Source: Microvirga vignae (GTDB lineage Bacteria; Pseudomonadota; Alphaproteobacteria; Rhizobiales; Beijerinckiaceae). From it: 64,000 nucleotides of DNA. Numbering within the stretch: position 1 is the first letter of the stretch; every line of letters begins with the position of its first letter. Positions 62,912 through 64,000 of this stretch are shown here, in pieces. The stretch spans positions 1 through 64,000 of the forward strand of contig NZ_LCYG01000021.1 in NCBI RefSeq assembly GCF_001017175.1. Direction: 5' to 3'. The notes under the pieces were generated by a model. The model worked only from the letters and a program-made list of their open reading frames with translations, ran no database searches and was not told the origin of the DNA. A program made the position numbers and the translations under genes.

Positions 62912-64000
62912 ATGACTGCTCATAATCCTCCGGAACGTCGCGTCCCCGACCTGAAGGACGCGTCCCTGCTGGTCTCTCAGGCCTATGTGGCGGGCGAGTG
63001 GGTGGGTGCCGAAGGCGGCAAGACCCTTCCCGTCACCGATCCCTTCGACGGGGCGCTGATCACCACCGTGCCGGATCTCGGGGCGGATGCCGCCCGCCGT
63101 GCCATCGACAAGGCACATGAGGTTCAAAAGGCCTGGGCCAAGCGTACAGCCAAGGAGCGCAGCCAGATTCTGCGCAAGTGGTACGACCTCATCATCGAAA
63201 ATGCCGACGATCTCGCTCTCCTCCTCACCACCGAGCAGGGCAAACCGCTCACCGAGGCCAAGGGCGAGGTGGTGTCGAACGCGGCCTACATCGAATGGTT
63301 CGCGGAAGAGGCCAAGCGCATCGACGGGGACATCATTCCTGGCGCCAACCCGAGCCAGCGCATCCTGGTGCTGAAACAGCCGGTGGGCGTGTGCGCGGCG
63401 ATCACGCCCTGGAATTTTCCCAATGGCATGATTACCCGCAAGGTGGGTCCGGCGCTGGCTGCCGGCTGCACCATGGTGTTGAAGCCTGCAGCGCAAACCC
63501 CTCTCTCGGCTCTCGCCCTCGCCGTCCTGGCCGAGCGGGCGGGCGTGCCCAAGGGCGCGTTCTCGGTGATCACCACCAGTGAGGCAAAGCCTATCGGCGA
63601 GGAGTTCTGCCACAACCCGACGGTGGCCAAGATCACCTTTACCGGCTCCACCAATGTCGGCCGCTGGCTGATGCGGGAAGCTGGCGACAGCATCAAGCGC
63701 CTGTCGCTGGAACTCGGCGGCAACGCACCCTTCATCGTGTTCGACGATGCGGATCTCGATGCCGCGGTGGAAGGCGCCACGGCCTCGAAATTCCGCAATG
63801 CCGGCCAGACCTGCGTCTGCGCCAACCGGATCTATGTGCAGGAGAGCGTGGCTGAGGCCTTTGCCGAGAAGCTCGCCGCCAAGGCCAAGAGTCTCAAGCT
63901 CGGCCGAGGCACGGAAGCCGGCGTCGCCATGGGACCGCTAATTGATGATCGCGCCGTGGCGAAGATGGAGGACCATGTCCAGGACGCGCTCGCCAAGGGC
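62912..64000 (+). CDS. gabD: NAD(P)-dependent aldehyde dehydrogenase, succinate-semialdehyde type (cut by window end)
   Basis: The first 363 codons of an aldehyde dehydrogenase running off the right edge. The ATG at 62912 has GGAG upstream. The protein starts MTAHNPPERRVPDLKDASLL and shows YVAGEWVGAEGG, TTEQGKPLTEAKGEV, AAITPWNFPNGMI, ITFTGSTNVGRWLM, LELGGNAPFIVF and the catalytic Cys in NAGQTCVCANRIYVQ. These fit succinate-semialdehyde dehydrogenase GabD well. It is divergent from the liv-type operon, about 290 nt away. The aldehyde made by the GMC enzyme could be its substrate, but the link is only positional. Confidence 0.9.
   Translation, partial: MTAHNPPERRVPDLKDASLLVSQAYVAGEWVGAEGGKTLPVTDPFDGALITTVPDLGADAARRAIDKAHEVQKAWAKRTAKERSQILRKWYDLIIENADDLALLLTTEQGKPLTEAKGEVVSNAAYIEWFAEEAKRIDGDIIPGANPSQRILVLKQPVGVCAAITPWNFPNGMITRKVGPALAAGCTMVLKPAAQTPLSALALAVLAERAGVPKGAFSVITTSEAKPIGEEFCHNPTVAKITFTGSTNVGRWLMREAGDSIKRLSLELGGNAPFIVFDDADLDAAVEGATASKFRNAGQTCVCANRIYVQESVAEAFAEKLAAKAKSLKLGRGTEAGVAMGPLIDDRAVAKMEDHVQDALAKG

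Noticed and set aside
61456..62925. 489-residue plus-strand open frame opposite livJ
   Set aside because: Antisense shadow of a clear periplasmic binding protein gene; no motifs of its own.

Overview
The window looks like chromosome of a Hyphomicrobiales (Rhizobiales) alphaproteobacterium. The CtrA/ChpT/SciP cell-cycle proteins, DUF1134 (EipA), DUF1217, FliJ and DUF6894 genes and the GGAAC-N16-CGTT (EcfG-type) promoters all point there. The mix resembles Methylobacteriaceae such as Microvirga, but the genus is inference. No rRNA, CRISPR array, insertion sequence or phage was seen; there is one tRNA.

Layout. 0-2.2 kb: tail of a possible flagellin gene, a DUF1217 flagellar protein and two unknown exported or membrane proteins. 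2.3-5.5 kb: a broken BLUF photoreceptor gene, a chemoreceptor and a chemoreceptor remnant. 5.6-14.8 kb: a general-stress-response island (GlsB, DUF2892, DUF892, an envelope-protein operon, two receiver-only regulators, UV endonuclease UvdE, a proline-rich exported protein). Six EcfG-type promoters lie in front of its transcription units. 14.8-25.4 kb: envelope and housekeeping genes (eipA, cysQ, dat, mnmA, pmtA) around a CtrA hub (chpT, ctrA, fliJ, sciP and a Fis-type regulator). 25.5-31.4 kb: small genes, tRNA-Met, a GGDEF/EAL protein and three broken genes (VOC, excalibur, TerC).

31.4-53.7 kb is the most unusual part: an alginate-type polysaccharide locus. A divergent secreted RTX mannuronan C5-epimerase faces an operon-like run: algD, alg8, alg44, algA, an algG fused to about 700 residues of alpha-solenoid, an algL-like lyase and three very large periplasmic Sel1-repeat proteins. 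A second beta-helix protein is convergent at the end. The Pseudomonas OM porin AlgE, AlgX and the acetylation genes algIJF are not in the window. Two active sites deviate: Asp to Asn in the secreted epimerase, and catalytic Tyr to Gln in the AlgL-like protein. The proposed working order is: AlgA and AlgD make GDP-mannuronate; Alg8 and Alg44 polymerise it under c-di-GMP control; AlgG epimerises it in the periplasm; AlgL clears stray polymer; the Sel1 proteins form a scaffold; the RTX epimerase acts outside the cell.

53.7-64 kb: two paralogous LuxR-type regulators flanking a DUF6894 gene, then a liv-type ABC transporter operon ending in a GMC oxidoreductase, and a divergent aldehyde dehydrogenase cut by the window edge.

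There are five disrupted genes (BLUF, chemoreceptor tail, VOC, excalibur, TerC), all in the first half. All function calls come from recognising motifs by eye; no database search was run.
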